Shown here: piece by piece, positions 17,921 to 27,500 of the stretch | Numbering within the stretch: the stretch's first letter is position 1 | How the letters are laid out: the number at the start of each line of letters is the position of its first letter | Assembly (NCBI GenBank): GCA_964386005.1 | Contig: CAYLSB010000013.1 | Coordinates: forward strand, 1 to 64,000 | Source: FEN-1350 sp964386005 | GTDB lineage: Bacteria; Planctomycetota; Phycisphaerae; Sedimentisphaerales; Anaerohalosphaeraceae | Direction of reading: 5' to 3' | Length of the DNA: 64,000 nucleotides | Notes under the pieces: model-generated | Seen by the model: the letters and a program-made list of their open reading frames with translations, nothing else | Database searches by the model: none | Told to the model about the DNA's origin: nothing | Made by a program: the position numbers and the translations under genes

Positions 17921-19012
17921 ATGAATCAGCGGATGCCGACGTTACATATTGGTGATTTGGAAATCAATCCTCCGATTATTCAGGGGGGGATGGGCGTGCG
18001 AGTTTCCATGTCGAATCTCGCCGCGGCGGTCGCCAACGAGGGATGCGCGGGCGTGATCGCAACAGCGGGGATCGGGCGATTTGAAGGATGTCCAAGAGCG
18101 GAATTGCCCGAGGTGAACCTTCAGGCGATCCGGGACGAGATCCGCAAGGCGCGGAGCCAGACGCGCGGAGTGATCGGCGTCAACATCATGGTCGCGCTTT
18201 CGGATTACGATAACTTAGTCAGGACGGCGGTCGAAGCGGAAACGGACCTGATCATTTCCGGAGCGGGACTGCCGCTGCATTTGCCGGAATTGGTGGGGGA
18301 TGCGGATGTCAAGCTGATTCCGATCATCTCATCGGTGCGGACGTTCAACGTGATCCTGCATCGATGGCGGAAGCGATACGGCCGGTTACCGGATGCTGTG
18401 GTGATCGAAGGTGTCAAGGCGGGCGGGCATCTGGGGTATTCGCATCAGGATGTGGTCGAGGGGACGTCCCAGACGCTGGAAGAAATCATTCGTGACGTGC
18501 TTCCGGTGGCCAACGGGTTTGATCGCAAGATTCCGGTAATCGCAGCCGGGGGGATTTATACCGGGGTGGATATCGCACGGTACCTTCAGATGGGCGTTGC
18601 GGGGGTGCAGATGGCCACGCGGTTTGTTTGCACGCATGAATGCGACGTACACGAGAACTTCAAAAAGGCCTACCTGAAGGCGACCCTTGAGGATTTGGCG
18701 ATCATCAAAAGTCCTGTTGGTCTTCCCGGCCGGGTGATCCGCAACCGCTTTGTCAATCGGATTGAACAGGGCGAGACGGCGCCGTTTCAGTGCAGTTACC
18801 AATGTCTCCGAACGTGTGATCCCTCGACGGCGCCGTATTGCATCGCCGAAGTGCTCGCCAACGCGGCCAACGGAAACATGGAGGATTCGTTTTGTTTCGC
18901 GGGCGAGAACGTGTACCGATGCGATACGATCGTATCGGTCAAGGAGCTGATTGCCGAACTTGTTGAACAATATCAACAGTGCCTGCAACAGGAAGGTTTA
19001 GCGAAGGGATAA
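17921..19012 (+). CDS. nitronate monooxygenase / FabK-like flavin oxidoreductase
   Basis: A 363-residue TIM-barrel flavoprotein of the NMO/2-nitropropane dioxygenase family. The N-terminal IIQGGMGVRVSMSNLAAAV, the internal GVNIMVAL, EGVKAGGHLGYS near 166 and the FMN-phosphate loop PVIAAGGIYTGVDIARYLQMGVAG are characteristic. The C-terminal 90 residues contain a cysteine-rich stretch (CSYQCLRTCDP) seen in the enoyl-reductase-like anaerobic members and perhaps binding metal. It may act as an enoyl reductase or nitronate oxidase; the sequence does not decide between them. It has no obvious operon partner. Confidence 0.85.
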   Translation: MNQRMPTLHIGDLEINPPIIQGGMGVRVSMSNLAAAVANEGCAGVIATAGIGRFEGCPRAELPEVNLQAIRDEIRKARSQTRGVIGVNIMVALSDYDNLVRTAVEAETDLIISGAGLPLHLPELVGDADVKLIPIISSVRTFNVILHRWRKRYGRLPDAVVIEGVKAGGHLGYSHQDVVEGTSQTLEEIIRDVLPVANGFDRKIPVIAAGGIYTGVDIARYLQMGVAGVQMATRFVCTHECDVHENFKKAYLKATLEDLAIIKSPVGLPGRVIRNRFVNRIEQGETAPFQCSYQCLRTCDPSTAPYCIAEVLANAANGNMEDSFCFAGENVYRCDTIVSVKELIAELVEQYQQCLQQEGLAKG

Positions 19013-19056
19013 TCGGAATCGTCGTTTGATGTATTGTTCGCGGAATCCGGAGATGA

Positions 19057-19071
19057 GGTTCACAGTGAACC
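19057..19071. promoter_or_regulatory. 15-nt perfect palindrome upstream of the H-x-DG protein
   Basis: ggttcac-a-gtgaacc lies 38 nt before the start codon at 19109. It could be an operator or a small RNA hairpin in the leader. No binding protein can be named. Confidence 0.3.
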
Positions 19072-19108
19072 GAGTTTCATACCCAATACGATTTCAAGGA
19101 GGTATGCC

Positions 19109-21322
19109 ATGCGTTTGTCGAAGATGATTACATGCGGTATCATTTTGTCGGTTTTGTATCCCTGTTTTGCATCGGCGGCAATTCCATCCGCGGGGGAAAA
19201 TGTAGCGGGGCGATTGCCCGACGGCACGTTCGTGTTCATTGTGACCAGCGGAATGGAGCAGTTGCGGCCGGTATTCGATCAATCCTCTATCGGCCGACTT
19301 TGGAACGATCCGGAAGTGCAATCGTTTTACATACAAACCCGCGATGCGGTGATGGGCAAGATCAAGGAGGAAGCGGCCAAGTCGGGCGATGAGGTTGGAT
19401 CGGAGATCATCTCGATGCTGCCGAACCTGGCGGCCGAGGCCATTCAATGCCCGATGGCTATCGGGTTTGTGGAAGTCACGGAGCCGAGCCCCGTGCCCTT
19501 CGGCGTATTCGCCATCGTCGAGGCGGGAAAGCACAAGGCACAGATTCAGTCGCTGATCGAACAGATTGAAAATAAGATCGGAAAAGATGAAATTGTCGAC
19601 AAGACCATCGGCGGCATCACGTTCCACGCTCCGAACGATGAGGAAGCGCCGATTTTCTGGGGATGGCACAATGATCGGTTCGTCGTCGTGTTCAACAATC
19701 CTTCAGGACAATGGCTTAATGGATTGAACGCGCCCGCGGCCAAACCCAGCCCCCTGGCACGGTTGGAGGGCAGCGGCGATCTTGTGGCTTTATACTGCGA
19801 TTTTCAGAAGATCGGGGGGATGGTTACCAAAATCATGGAGAACGAAGGCCAGGGCGACGACCTTGAAAAAATCCGCAAGGTTATGGATTCGCTGGGTCTG
19901 AGGAAGGTTCGGACACTGACGATGCGCACGGGGTTTGCGGGCAAGGACATCGTTACGGATCAGTTGCTGGAAGCGCCATCGCCGCGGACGGGAATTTTCA
20001 CGGCGATCAAACCCGTGGATCTGAAGGAGTTCGCCCGGACGGATGCACGATCGATGACGACGGCGGCGTGGAATGTGGATTGGGCGATGCTTTATGATAT
20101 GATTATCAAGGCCGTCAACAACGCGATGGACACTGACGAGCAGCGTCAGGAAATCCAGTCGGGAATCGCCGACCTGGAGGCCAAGGCGGGGATCCAGATC
20201 CGTCAGGGTTTGCTTGCCGGGCTGGATGGATCGATGACGATGCAGGCGTATCCCGGCGGGGTGATGCCGGAGATGCCGTTGGGCGGGCTGGGTCTGATCG
20301 CCGGATTGCGGGATGCCGCTTTGTTCGACCAACAGATCGCAACCTTGACAGCGATGGTGAGCAAAGAAGCCAAACCGGGTGTTGTTCAAATCGTCACGCA
20401 GACTCGCGAAGACGGTAAAAAGCAGACAACGGTAATGAGCCCGATGCTGGGACTGATGCAGTTGGTTCCAAACTGGATCACCTCCGGTAATCGATGGATC
20501 CTGACGACCAATCCGAGTCTGACGAAGATGCTGCTTACACAGCAGGGACCGGAAAATTCGGACTATACTCCGCTGGGTGAGGACAAGACGTACCAGGCCA
20601 TGACGACCAAACTCCCTGGAGGGATCGTTCTGATGAAATACTCGGATACGGCCGCGAGTTTCAAGCAGACCTATCAACAGATTCAGGGATTTTGGCCGAT
20701 GGTGATGGGGGCGGCTTCGGGACAAGGGATCGTGCTTCCGACTATGTTGCCGGATATTCATACTCACATCGAGGGGTTGGGAAAGAGCGTCGGATATTCG
20801 TATCTGACCGCCGACGGCTTGCGGACATACTACCGCGGCAGCGGGCTTGAATCAAGCCCGAACGTGGCCATGGGTGGCGGAGCAATGGCGGCGGCGATTT
20901 TAATGCCGGCCGTGTCGAAAGCTCGAAGCACAGCCCAGCGAGTCGTTTCCGCGACGAACCTCAAGCTGATCGGATTGGCTTGCCATACGTATGCAGATGA
21001 TCACGAAGATTCTTTCCCGGAGGATCTGGATGTATTGCTCAAAGAAGGAAGGATCGAGGAAAAAACTCTGACATCTCCACAAAAACCGAAAGGGTTTTCC
21101 GGGCCGAGTTATGTGTATATCGTGGGACAGAAACCATCGGGGGCTTACGATAATATTTTGGCCTATGAGCAGCCGTCCTTTTCGAAGGATAGCACGGTTA
21201 ATGTGCTGTTCATCGATGGTCATGTTGAGGCCATGAATAAGACCCGGTTTGACGAGAAACTGAAAAAGACCTATGAGAATCTTGGACGGCCGGTGCCCGA
21301 TAACGGGGGTGGATCGAAATAA
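19109..21322 (+). CDS. exported planctomycete protein with C-terminal H-x-DG domain
   Basis: A 737-residue protein with a signal peptide (MRLSKMITCGIILSVLYPCFASA). The large central part is of unknown function with no recognised catalytic motif. At about 615-640 there is an Ala/Gly-rich hydrophobic stretch (GGGAMAAAILMPAVSKARS) followed by a segment like that of planctomycete DUF1559/pilin-like proteins, with ATNLKLIGLACHTYADDH and VLFIDGHVEAMN near the end (the H-x-DG style region). AAGGAGG precedes the ATG at 19109; in-frame codons to 19034 upstream lack a binding site. It is probably periplasmic or envelope-associated. Confidence 0.75.
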   Translation: MRLSKMITCGIILSVLYPCFASAAIPSAGENVAGRLPDGTFVFIVTSGMEQLRPVFDQSSIGRLWNDPEVQSFYIQTRDAVMGKIKEEAAKSGDEVGSEIISMLPNLAAEAIQCPMAIGFVEVTEPSPVPFGVFAIVEAGKHKAQIQSLIEQIENKIGKDEIVDKTIGGITFHAPNDEEAPIFWGWHNDRFVVVFNNPSGQWLNGLNAPAAKPSPLARLEGSGDLVALYCDFQKIGGMVTKIMENEGQGDDLEKIRKVMDSLGLRKVRTLTMRTGFAGKDIVTDQLLEAPSPRTGIFTAIKPVDLKEFARTDARSMTTAAWNVDWAMLYDMIIKAVNNAMDTDEQRQEIQSGIADLEAKAGIQIRQGLLAGLDGSMTMQAYPGGVMPEMPLGGLGLIAGLRDAALFDQQIATLTAMVSKEAKPGVVQIVTQTREDGKKQTTVMSPMLGLMQLVPNWITSGNRWILTTNPSLTKMLLTQQGPENSDYTPLGEDKTYQAMTTKLPGGIVLMKYSDTAASFKQTYQQIQGFWPMVMGAASGQGIVLPTMLPDIHTHIEGLGKSVGYSYLTADGLRTYYRGSGLESSPNVAMGGGAMAAAILMPAVSKARSTAQRVVSATNLKLIGLACHTYADDHEDSFPEDLDVLLKEGRIEEKTLTSPQKPKGFSGPSYVYIVGQKPSGAYDNILAYEQPSFSKDSTVNVLFIDGHVEAMNKTRFDEKLKKTYENLGRPVPDNGGGSK

Positions 21323-21442
21323 TCTTCAATACACAGATCGAGCGAGCGATTCATCACACGACTGCCCCATGTACAATTTAGCTGGGGCGGTGGCGGATTT
21401 TTATTTGTTAATCCGGAGAGAGATTCTCTTTGATAATATCGC

Positions 21443-21471
21443 TTGTTTGATCGGGGGCCTTATGTTACGAT
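21443..21471 (+). promoter_or_regulatory. possible promoter of the cytochrome gene
   Basis: TTGTTT (21443-21448), 17-nt spacer, TACGAT (21466-21471). This is four of six matches at each box with optimal spacing. It lies 104 nt upstream of the start at 21576. Confidence 0.3.
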
Positions 21472-21575
21472 TTGTTTCTGACGGTTTGGCCAGACTTTGG
21501 TGAATGAAATTCATCAAACTGCCGATTGAAACCATGGACTTTACATCGATCTAATGTCTGTCGGAGAAAGAGGTT

Positions 21576-22940
21576 ATGTCCAAACGATTGCGATACATAG
21601 GGATTGTAACAATCTCTGGGGTGATATTTCTTTTTTCCTGCTCTCCTGAATCGGATATTTCGATTCCTTCCGCGGAAACATCCACAACGGACCTTCTTAT
21701 TCAGTCCGCCCACGCCGATACGGTGACGGTGTTTCTGACGGGCAATATTCTGAGTACGCTGAAACCCTGCGGTTGTACAACCGGACAGCTTGGCGGCCTT
21801 GATCGACGGCCGGCGGTTCTTTCAACGGCCCCGGCTGATCGTCGTTTGATTATCGACACCGGAAATTTCCTCCGGCAGGATACTCCCCAGGATCGGATCA
21901 AGCTCGGCATTCTGCTCCAGGCCCTGACGCTTCTCGAATACAACCTTGTTCATTTTGAGTCCAACGATCTTCAACTGATTTCCGAGATGGGACTGATGGA
22001 TACATTGTCCTGCGAGACCATTGCACCGGGATCTTCGGAAATCGGTCCAACATTTGAGCGGACATTCACCATTTCCGATCGAGAGTTGGTCGTCCAGGTC
22101 GCGACGGTTTCGGTCAGGGATTTTGAGCAGACGAATTTGTCGCAGCTTTTCGATAGCCAAAGGGATACGGCAAATGTAATCCTTCTAATCGTTGATTCGG
22201 CCGAAACAGATTTCATCAATCGTATCGCCGCGACCAATCGTGTTGATGTGATAATCGTTCCGGCGACAGCCACTGAACCGAGGATTGTGGATCGTTCCCG
22301 GAAAAAACCACTGGTTATCTCCGTCGGAAAATTTGGCGAATACGTCACTCGTTTATTGCTGCAAGTCAAGCCGGACAATACAGTTGCGATCGGCTTCTCC
22401 GATATAGCGATCGTCGAGTCCTATCCATCCGATGAAGCGTTAGTGGATTTGTACAAGTTTTATCAAACGCTGGTCCGTGATGAAGGATTACTTGACAAGG
22501 TACCGCAAGTTCCTCTTCCTGACGGGCTTCAATATACCGGTTCCAAGAAATGCCAGACCTGCCATGAATACGAATACGCCCAATGGTCAACGAAACTTCA
22601 TGCCAAGGCATATCCAACGCTTGTCAAGGTTGATCATCAATATGATCCTGAATGTGTTCAGTGTCATGTTATCGGACTCGGATACGAAACAGGATTCAAA
22701 AACGAATCCAGTCCGGAAGACCTTCGGAATGTCGGGTGCGAAAGCTGCCATGGTCCCGGCTCGCAGCATATTGAATCCGTCCTGACACAGAAAAATTACG
22801 TTTCCACAGGTCAGCCCCGATCCAAATGCACGGATTGTCATACAACGGAGCATAGTCCCAAGTTTTATGGGAACGAAAAGGAATACTTCCAGAAAATCAT
22901 TCACTGGAAGGAACATACATGGGAAACAAGCGTCAAATAA
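21576..22940 (+). CDS. lipoprotein fusing an UshA-like domain to a tetraheme cytochrome c
   Basis: A 454-residue lipoprotein with signal and lipobox IFLFSC near residue 22. The N-terminal 290 residues resemble the UshA-like family around a PCGC...GQLGGLDRR motif (near 65-78), with LIIDTGNFL and FESNDLQLI in the places where metallophosphoesterases carry metal ligands, some of them substituted. The C-terminal 130 residues hold four CxxCH heme sites (CQTCH near 326, CVQCH near 360, CESCH near 388, CTDCH near 418) in the spacing of cytochrome c-554-type proteins. It is probably an envelope electron carrier or redox enzyme. It directly precedes the type II secretion genes but has its own leader. 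Confidence 0.8.
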   Translation: MSKRLRYIGIVTISGVIFLFSCSPESDISIPSAETSTTDLLIQSAHADTVTVFLTGNILSTLKPCGCTTGQLGGLDRRPAVLSTAPADRRLIIDTGNFLRQDTPQDRIKLGILLQALTLLEYNLVHFESNDLQLISEMGLMDTLSCETIAPGSSEIGPTFERTFTISDRELVVQVATVSVRDFEQTNLSQLFDSQRDTANVILLIVDSAETDFINRIAATNRVDVIIVPATATEPRIVDRSRKKPLVISVGKFGEYVTRLLLQVKPDNTVAIGFSDIAIVESYPSDEALVDLYKFYQTLVRDEGLLDKVPQVPLPDGLQYTGSKKCQTCHEYEYAQWSTKLHAKAYPTLVKVDHQYDPECVQCHVIGLGYETGFKNESSPEDLRNVGCESCHGPGSQHIESVLTQKNYVSTGQPRSKCTDCHTTEHSPKFYGNEKEYFQKIIHWKEHTWETSVK

Positions 22941-23058
22941 CAGGAAGGATCGAATTGGACCGCTTGTTTGATGATTCGAAAGGTGGTTTTGACCGATAAT
23001 AGAGATAACCCATAAGTACTCGGTGGGTATATTTTGTTATAACCAATTAAAAGACAAT

Positions 23059-24306
23059 ATGTTACGACTTATAAAACTTGTTTCATATTTGTCAATCGTA
23101 CTTGCCGTTTTGGGGGTCGGATGGGTATTTATCCAACTTTTTTCAAGCGGAACGCAATCAGTGTTGCTTTCCAGACCCGGTGCCATTGAATTATATAAAC
23201 AAAGATCAGATAAGAGTTTACAATCAGCGGAAACCATGTCTCCATTGGTAGTACAATCGAAATTGTTTGCCTTTGCGATCAATCCTCCGCCTCCGGAACC
23301 TGTCAAACCGGTAGATAAAACCGTTGCAACCAACGATAAATCTGTGGATGCCTTAAAACCGCCCCAAGTTGAACGTCCGATTGGTCCCCCTCCAAAATTC
23401 AAATTGTTAGCTACGGCTTGCTATACGGATTACCCTGATAAATCGTTTGCCATGCTTGACTTAACGGGGATCGGGACCAAGTGGTATCGCGTCGGTGAGG
23501 AAGTCGAGGGTCATACGATTTACGAGGTTACCGAAACCTCCGTTACCCTCTACCAGGGCGATCAACTCAGCAGTACGGTTGAGATGGTTAAAGACAAGCC
23601 AATGATTCCGTCGCTGTTGAAGAGCGATGTGATTGAAGGCCAGCCGATTTCATATATTCGCCCGATCGAGACGATTACGCTTCCGGGAAATGTAACCGCA
23701 CGGGATCTTCCGAAATTGCTGGAGAAACATTCCATGGAAACCCTGCGGGCATCCGGAGCGGCGGCCGCACCGGCAAGTACCGGACCGCGAACGATCTTTT
23801 CGACAGACCCGGAGGCGGCATTGTCGGCGTTGTCCGCAGAGGAGAACGTATTGCATCGGGGATCGACCCGGCCGCCGATTCCGACGCGGACGGTAACGCC
23901 GACAGTTCGAACTCCAGCGCCTCCTCCCACTCCTGAACAGCAAAAGAAACAGCTTGATGACAACATCACCGATATCAAAAAGCTGATGGGAACGACCAGT
24001 ACGAGCGGGGAATCGTCGGAGGATCAAAAGGCGTGGGGCGAATTGCTGAAGTTGCTGGAGAGCGAACGGAAGAGTTTGGATAGCAGCACGTCGGCCGTAC
24101 CGGCGACACCGACAACCGAATCGGTTTCTCCGAGCGGCGGTGGAGAAACTCCTGCGACTCCGCCAACGACTCAACCCGAACCGAAATCTTCGCCCGATCC
24201 CGCGCCAACACCAAGCGATCCGGCCGGACCCGCAGCGGACAATCCACCCTCCGAAGAAGCGGCGAAGGATAATCCGCCTTCCAGTACTGATAATCCGGAA
24301 AATTAA
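23059..24306 (+). CDS. gspC: type II secretion inner-membrane protein GspC-like
   Basis: A 415-residue bitopic protein. One transmembrane helix lies at about 10-30 (YLSIVLAVLGVGWVFIQLF). A Pro-rich linker follows, then a GspC homology-region-like domain at about 105-180 (FKLLATACYTDYPDKSFAML, GTKWYRVGEEVEGHTIYEV), and about 180 low-complexity Pro/Thr/Ser residues at the C-terminus instead of a PDZ or coiled-coil domain. GspC links the inner-membrane platform to the secretin encoded next. I use the ATG at 23059, which places the hydrophobic helix near the N-terminus; an upstream ATG at 23023 is possible. Confidence 0.75.
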   Translation: MLRLIKLVSYLSIVLAVLGVGWVFIQLFSSGTQSVLLSRPGAIELYKQRSDKSLQSAETMSPLVVQSKLFAFAINPPPPEPVKPVDKTVATNDKSVDALKPPQVERPIGPPPKFKLLATACYTDYPDKSFAMLDLTGIGTKWYRVGEEVEGHTIYEVTETSVTLYQGDQLSSTVEMVKDKPMIPSLLKSDVIEGQPISYIRPIETITLPGNVTARDLPKLLEKHSMETLRASGAAAAPASTGPRTIFSTDPEAALSALSAEENVLHRGSTRPPIPTRTVTPTVRTPAPPPTPEQQKKQLDDNITDIKKLMGTTSTSGESSEDQKAWGELLKLLESERKSLDSSTSAVPATPTTESVSPSGGGETPATPPTTQPEPKSSPDPAPTPSDPAGPAADNPPSEEAAKDNPPSSTDNPEN

Positions 24307-24563
24307 GTACGGGCAGATCGAAGATTTCTTTCGAAATAATTTTTCACCTTGTGTCCCGAATCATTCTGCGTAAGGGGGAACTTTTTGTCGCGTCGATTGT
24401 CTCATAAACAGGCCAAAGATCGGCACTTAAGTTGTATTGGAAGGACGAGAAAAAAAGCTGAGTTTTGGCTGTAAATATCCGATAAATCATAAGATCAAGA
24501 GGGCCGGGCTGTCGCATGATTTCGATGGTCAATGGTTGGAACTGGAACCCAACGGAGCGGATT

Positions 24564-27500
24564 ATGCAATCAGGATGCGTAAAGGCACGAGTCGGTATGA
24601 TTCGAATCATAGCGACGGTCTTAACCTGTGCGGGACTTTTGTATGCGGCGGTCGCGTCGGAAACCATTACGACTCCTTCGCCGGTTCTTCGGAGTCGTGT
24701 GTATCGAATTCGCTCGATCGAGCCGGAACAGGCCAAACAGGTTTTGACAAATTTGAACCTGGCACACGAGATCAACCTATTGCCGCAGGGGGCGATGATC
24801 GTCACTTCGTACAGTTCCCAGGACCTGGTCAAGGCAACGGCGGTGATCGGCCTGATTGATTCAAAAACGAAGTATGAGGTTCGTTCGTTTGAAATTCCGG
24901 CAGGATATGAAGAGGCGGCCGCCTCCGAAAAACCGATGACCATTACGCTGGAACGGCTTCAGGTCGGAAGCTTCAAAGACGCTCCTGCAAAATCAACCGA
25001 ACCCGGCGCGATTATCGATGTGCATAACGGCCGATTGATTGCGATCGCCCCAAAGGACTTTATGGACGGGGTGGCCGAACGGATCATCGCGTTGCACAAT
25101 CCATCGGAGACGATTGGCGAGAGCCCATCCGAAACAACGACCCTGTCCGCAGATACTTCCGCTGTGTCCGTGATTCCGGGCATACCTTCGGCGACCCGTC
25201 CGCACTTGAGCGATCTGGCCGAACAGATCTTCGGGCCGCGATCTACGATCGGCACACTACCATCCCTGACGGATAAACCGTATGATTTCTTTGAAGTTGA
25301 GTTGCTCCGATCTCTCGAACAGGATTCCGCGCCGCAAACGGCTTCAACGAACGTTATCCGACCGGTAGAATCCGATGCGGAAGAACAACAGATTGATCGA
25401 GCTATTCTTGAAGCGATCCAGGCCGAAAAGAAGGCCAATGAAATCGAGCGTCTTGCCGCGGAAGCCGAGGCGAAGGCGATACAGGCGGCAAGCGCACTTG
25501 AAGCCGCTAAAACGACGGTCATTCCCGCTCCGACTGTTCCGGAGGCGACCCCTGTGGCAGCGACAACAACGGTTCCAGAGGCAACACCGACTCCGGTGGT
25601 TCCAGTGCCTACAGTTCCGGCAACGACCACACCTGCCGCTCCGGTACAACCAACGGCCGCGGCGCCGGTGGAAACAACTCCGGCACCTGCACCCGTGCCT
25701 GCGCCCGCACAACCGGTCGATCCGCCGAAACCGGCCGAGGTCAAGCCGGATGAAAAACCCGCCGCTAAGCCGGCGGACAATCAACCGAGCGCCGAAGAAA
25801 TTGAATTGCTGAAGGCGGCGGAATCGGCGGCGGATCAGGAACTGGCCAAAGCGCTGAAGGAACTGGCTGCAATGACACGCGCAGCGCAAGAGAGTGAAAC
25901 AGCCGCCCAACCGCCCCAAGCCAAGCCGGAAGAAAAATCGGTCCAGCCGACACCAGCGGAAAAACCCAAAGAGACGCGTCCTTCGCCGAAACCGGCCAAC
26001 ACAAAAATAGAAGCGGCGGTTCCCTCGACCAAGGGTGGCAACGGCATGACGCCGGAGATTCCCGGCGGGGAAGAGGATCTGGAGTTGACGATCACCCTGC
26101 CCGAAAAGGTGGATATTCTTGCCCTGATCGAACTGGTGGGAAAACAGTTGAAGCTGAATTATGTGTATGACCCGACGAAGGTTCGCGGAGAAGTGACGTT
26201 AAAGATCCATGATGGAAAGATCAAGGTTCGCGATACGTACGCCCTTCTGGAATCGGTGTTGAAGTATAAGGGATTTGCCATGACCCGGCGGGGTACGTTG
26301 GTGACGATTGTACCGCACAACGAGGTCATGCAGCAGGATCCGGTGATTCGACGGGAAAACGATCCCATCCAGCCCGGCGATGTGATGGTGACGGGGATTT
26401 TCAACCTCAAGCATATTTCGACGCAATCCGCCCAGGGTATGTTGACCAATATGCAGTTGGGCAGTCTGATCAACGCCATTCCGGAGACCCAGACGCTGAT
26501 TGTGACGGACTATGCGTATCGCATGGACCGAATCCGCGGCATTCTGGATCTTGTGGATGTAGAAGGCAAAAAGAAGCGGGTGGAACCGCGATTCATCAAG
26601 TATTATCGTGCCAGCGATATCACATCCAAAATCGAGACAGTGGCCAGCCATCTGGGCACGGTGTCGATCACGGTTACCTCCACGGCTCCGTCGCAACCTC
26701 AACCGGTACCGGCGAGTCCTGCGGGAACGCCGCCTTCCGCGGCGGCCGCGGCGGCGGCCGCGGCGGCCGCGGCCAGGGCCCGTGAAGCGGCTGCCGCGGC
26801 AAGTCGGGGCGGTGGACAACCGGCGGCCGAGGAGGCGGTTCGTCTGGAGACGGACGACCGGACCAATCGATTGTTCATTATCGGCACGGATGAAACCATC
26901 AAGCTGGTCAACGAGATCGTCGATTCGCTGGACGTGCCGCAAAAAAGCATACGCTCCATAAAGGAATACAAGATACAATATATCGAAACATCGGACGTTC
27001 TCGACTCCTTGTTCGAATTGGGAGTGATCCGCAGCCGTCCCACGGCATCGGGTTCCGCCGGGGCAACCTCGGCAGCGTCGCGGGCGCGGACGCCGACAAC
27101 GCCCGGTGTGCCGGCGGCGCCGATGAGCGCAGGCAGGGGCGGCGGGGCCGCAGATGAAGGCGAGCCAATGATCAGCGTTCGGCAGGCGACCAACTCGCTG
27201 CTGGTCAACGCCACGGATGAGCAGCACGCCGATATCGCAATGGTCATCGCACAGATCGACACCGAGCAGAGTAACAAACGTACCGTACAAGAATACGAGA
27301 TCCAATACGTGGACACCGCCGAGATCGTTCAGACATTGGAAGAACTGGCGATTATCGTGCCGCGACAACAGACATCGCGATATGGCCAGACGGGCAGTTC
27401 GCCGTATTCCAGGACGGGAACGCAGTCGCAACCGATGATGAATCCGGCGGTGGCGGGCGGGGCGGCACAGCCGGCGACGCCCTCGCCGGCGACGGCGTCT

